Assembly: GCA_903937225.1 (NCBI GenBank) | Contig: CAIZYO010000172.1 | Span: forward strand, 1-8,466 | Origin: an uncultured Chloroflexota bacterium | GTDB lineage: Bacteria; Chloroflexota; Limnocylindria; Limnocylindrales; Limnocylindraceae | Length of the DNA stretch: 8,466 nt | Reading direction: 5' to 3' | Made by a program: the position numbers and the translations under genes | Notes under the pieces: generated by a model | Database searches by the model: none | What the model was told of the DNA's origin: nothing | The model's input: only the letters and a program-made list of their open reading frames with translations | Shown here: positions 7,794 through 8,466 of the stretch, one piece after another | Numbering within the stretch: position 1 is the stretch's first letter | Layout: each line of letters opens with the position of its first letter

Positions 7794-7798
7794 CTCCT
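7794..7798 (-). promoter_or_regulatory. Ribosome-binding site of aroF
   Basis: AGGAG (minus strand 7798 to 7794) ends six bases before the aroF ATG and fixes that start. A small perfect hairpin, GCCGG-GGCA-CCGGC (minus 7820 to 7807), stands just upstream of it. The hairpin does not cover the site. Confidence 0.7.
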
Positions 7799-7830
7799 GG
7801 TTTTCTGCCGGTGCCCCGGCGGGTTGGGGG

Positions 7831-7862
7831 AAAAGAAAAGAGCAGAGGGGGCCCCTCTGCTC
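7831..7862 (-). terminator. Intrinsic terminator in the aro leader (attenuator)
   Basis: On the minus strand, GAGCAGAGG (7862-7854) pairs perfectly with CCTCTGCTC (7848-7840) around a five-base GGCCC loop, and TTTTCTTTT (7839-7831) follows at once. The stem can be squeezed further with G-C pairs in the loop. The T-run is on the minus-strand side only, so the terminator acts on transcripts heading into aroF. It ends about 44 bases before the aroF start codon and downstream of a candidate promoter. It therefore cannot serve an upstream gene's 3' end: none exists on this strand in the window. That position is what makes it an attenuator candidate. Confidence 0.87.
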
Positions 7863-7874
7863 ACATCCCGGCCG

Positions 7875-7909
7875 GACCGCCGGTCAGACGCTAGGCGTCT
7901 GGGCGGGTC
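7875..7909 (-). promoter_or_regulatory. Leader RNA hairpin between leader peptide and terminator
   Basis: On the minus strand, CAGACGC (7901-7895) and GCGTCTG (7891-7885) form a perfect 7-bp stem with loop CTA. The lower part continues as CCGCC (7906-7902) with GGCGG (7881-7877), leaving an ACC bulge, and then GA with TC past a bulged C. The base of the hairpin includes the last two bases of the leader-peptide stop codon, so a ribosome finishing the peptide would block or open it. An alternative pairing, CCGGT (7916-7912) with ACCGG (7884-7880), competes with the lower stem. The role is inferred, perhaps a pause or protector hairpin. Confidence 0.55.
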
Positions 7910-7943
7910 AGACCGGGCTCCTAAAGTAGCGGTACGTCGTCAT
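7908..7943 (-). CDS. aro operon leader peptide MTTYRYFRSPV
   Basis: An 11-codon ORF, ATG to TGA, encodes MTTYRYFRSPV. Codons 4-7 are Tyr-Arg-Tyr-Phe (TAC CGC TAC TTT), so three of four consecutive codons need the amino acids made by this operon's pathway. It lies between a candidate promoter and an intrinsic terminator ahead of the DAHP synthase gene, the arrangement of ribosome-dependent attenuators such as those of trp and phe operons. The A of ATG is the eighth base after the -10 box, so the mRNA probably begins at or very near the ATG, and no Shine-Dalgarno is needed. Leaderless leader peptides are known from actinobacterial amino-acid operons. No Trp codon is present, which points to Tyr/Phe as signals. 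The peptide is short enough that chance cannot be fully excluded. Confidence 0.7.
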   Translation of the reverse strand: MTTYRYFRSPV

Positions 7944-7950
7944 GTGGCTA

Positions 7951-7979
7951 ACCCTACGGCTAACGGCGGATCAGGTCAA
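7951..7979 (-). promoter_or_regulatory. Candidate promoter of the aro operon
   Basis: On the minus strand, TTGACC (7979-7974, five of six bases to consensus) is followed after exactly 17 bases by TAGGGT (7956-7951), a TAnnnT-type -10 box. A start seven or eight bases on falls at 7944-7943, which is the leader-peptide ATG. No other equally good -35/-10 pair was seen between here and aroF. A short A/T-rich stretch (GGGGAAATTC) abuts the -35. Confidence 0.65.
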
Positions 7980-8261
7980 GAATTTCCCCATCCAACCACC
8001 ACGTTTTGGGGTGAGATTGAAGCTTTTCTGCGCGCCGCGCGCGCTCTGCGCCACTCCCTGCGCATCAAATTTGAGCACGAAAACAGAGCTTTTTCATAAA
8101 ATCTGCCAAATCAGCAGCGACGTGACGCGGTGGTGCGCATGACCGTGTGCAACGTCTCGGATCTGGTGCAATCTGGGTGTATTTGCGCCAAAAATCGGGG
8201 GTTGGCGGCCCCATCTGGTGGCCCGAGGAGGCCCGCCGAGTTGCGCTATGCACATTTGGGG

Positions 8262-8290
8262 TTGCACTTATCCACATTGTGTTTTACTTT
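8262..8290 (+). promoter_or_regulatory. Weak candidate promoter of the histone-like gene
   Basis: TTGCAC (8262-8267) and TACTTT (8285-8290) are separated by 17 bases, in a locally A/T-rich stretch about 75 bases before the ATG at 8366. Each box matches consensus at only about half its positions, so the spacing and position carry most of the weight. A DnaA-box sequence lies in the spacer. Confidence 0.35.
8268..8276 (+). promoter_or_regulatory. Perfect DnaA-box sequence (TTATCCACA)
   Basis: The nine bases match the strict E. coli DnaA box consensus TTATnCACA exactly. It is a single copy: no second box was seen on either strand, so this is not evidence of an origin. It sits between the candidate -35 and -10 of the histone-like gene, a position where bound DnaA could repress. 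A nine-base match can arise by chance. Confidence 0.4.
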
Positions 8291-8325
8291 TCAACAAGCC
8301 CCAGTGTTGGGGTGGAGTTAATGGC

Positions 8326-8344
8326 CGACCCGCCAGTCGGGTCG
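8326..8344 (+). repeat. Inverted repeat in the presumed 5' UTR of the histone-like gene
   Basis: CGACCCG (8326-8332) and CGGGTCG (8338-8344) form a perfect 7-bp stem with loop CCAGT. Two further G-C pairs (8323-8324 with 8346-8347) lie beyond one mismatch. No T-run follows, so it is not an intrinsic terminator. It ends 21 bases before the ATG and about 8 bases before the GGAGG, so it could be an RNA structure affecting translation or a protein operator. Confidence 0.45.
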
Positions 8345-8365
8345 ACCAGAGTGGAGGTCCAGAAC

Positions 8366-8466
8366 ATGGCAGTAAAGAAGAAGAGGAAGGCCGCTGCGAA
8401 GCGTAAGCCTGCCACCAAGCGCAAGGCCAAGAAGGCTGTTGCCAAGAAGGCCCCAGCGAAGCGCAA
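8366..8466 (+). CDS. Lys/Ala-rich histone H1-like DNA-binding protein, N-terminal part (3' end outside window)
   Basis: The visible 33 complete codons begin MAVKKKRKAAAKRKPATKRK and go on with KKAVAKKAPAKR. Seventeen of 33 residues are Lys or Arg and ten are Ala, with no acidic or aromatic residue. Such KKA/PAKK repeats are typical of eukaryotic H1 tails, of chlamydial Hc1/Hc2-like proteins and of the basic tails of actinobacterial HU and other nucleoid proteins. DNA or RNA binding by charge is therefore likely. GGAGG (8353-8357) ends eight bases before the ATG, which supports this start. Because the gene is cut by the window edge, it may be a short wholly basic protein or may have a folded domain further on. 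The antisense frame over the same bases is a shadow. Confidence 0.75.
   Translation, partial: MAVKKKRKAAAKRKPATKRKAKKAVAKKAPAKR

Larger units (their letters stand above)
7980..8365. other. Intergenic region between divergent aro operon and histone-like gene
   Basis: No convincing protein or RNA gene was found here. Short ORFs exist on both strands (for example 8130-8321 plus and 8065-8277 minus), but they have no recognisable motifs or ribosome-binding sites. The part at 8061-8110 is more A/T-rich and has a weak plus-strand promoter-like pair, TTGAGC (8071-8076) and CATAAA (8095-8100), 18 bases apart. The part at 8200-8240 is G/C-rich with imperfect GGCGG/CCGCC pairing. Upstream control elements of both flanking genes are expected here. 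The best defined are listed separately. Confidence 0.6.

Noticed and set aside
7831..7990. T-box riboswitch
   Set aside because: No T-box core sequence or specifier-stem layout was found. The short Tyr/Phe ORF and its stop codon explain the leader better.
8268..8276. Replication origin
   Set aside because: Only one DnaA box is present. There is no box cluster, no clear unwinding element, and no dnaA or dnaN nearby.
8130..8321. 63-codon plus-strand ORF in the intergenic region
   Set aside because: There is no ribosome-binding site and no motif, and it runs through the candidate promoter of the next gene.
8284..8466. Minus-strand ORF with hydrophobic, Phe/Ala/Leu-rich product
   Set aside because: It is the antisense of Lys/Ala codons (AAG read as CTT, GCC as GGC, and so on), which mimics a membrane protein. 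The plus-strand gene has a ribosome-binding site.
1..8466. Insertion sequences, prophage genes or CRISPR arrays
   Set aside because: No transposase, integrase, terminal repeats or regularly spaced repeats were seen. The region is compact housekeeping DNA.

Overview
The window is GC-rich bacterial chromosome. It carries an almost complete shikimate/chorismate operon on the minus strand. On its left is the end of serS with a tRNA-Ser gene, and on its right the beginning of a lysine/alanine-rich histone-like gene, both on the plus strand. GTG starts are common, genes are tightly overlapped, one promoter looks leaderless, and the histone-like protein is H1-tail-like. These traits fit a high-GC lineage such as Chloroflexota or a deep actinobacterial relative, but the sequence does not settle the taxonomy.

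Left part (1-787, plus strand): the C-terminal third of seryl-tRNA synthetase, then 32 bases later a tRNA-Ser(UGA) with encoded CCA, then only 6 bases later a small Cys-rich ORF. The 3' end of that ORF runs into the 3' end of the convergent aro operon.

Centre (714-7787, minus strand, transcribed right to left): aroF (DAHP synthase) > aroA (EPSP synthase) > aroE (shikimate dehydrogenase) > aroC (chorismate synthase) > aroKB (fused shikimate kinase/3-dehydroquinate synthase) > aroQ (type II 3-dehydroquinate dehydratase) > AroQ-class chorismate mutase. All seven classical steps from PEP and erythrose-4-phosphate to chorismate are encoded, plus the first step towards Phe/Tyr. Four of the six junctions are 4-base ATGA/GTGA overlaps and the other two gaps are 4 and 6 bases, so the genes are probably one translationally coupled unit. 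From memory, the order and the aroKB fusion resemble the Thermotoga maritima aro cluster.

Leader of the aro operon (7831-7979, minus strand): the most interesting part. A TTGACC-N17-TAGGGT promoter is followed 7 bases later by ATG of an 11-codon ORF, MTTYRYFRSPV, with Tyr-Arg-Tyr-Phe in the middle. Next come a strong GC-rich hairpin and a textbook intrinsic terminator (9-bp stem, TTTTCTTTT), about 44 bases before the aroF start codon. This looks like a Tyr/Phe-responsive transcription attenuator with a leaderless leader peptide. It would complement allosteric control through the N-terminal ferredoxin-like domain of the encoded DAHP synthase. A clean antiterminator could not be found, so the switching mechanism is open.

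Right part (7980-8466): about 385 bases without a convincing gene separate the divergent aro promoter from the histone-like gene. This stretch holds a perfect DnaA-box sequence inside a weak candidate promoter and a 7-bp inverted repeat in the presumed 5' UTR. The histone-like gene runs off the window.
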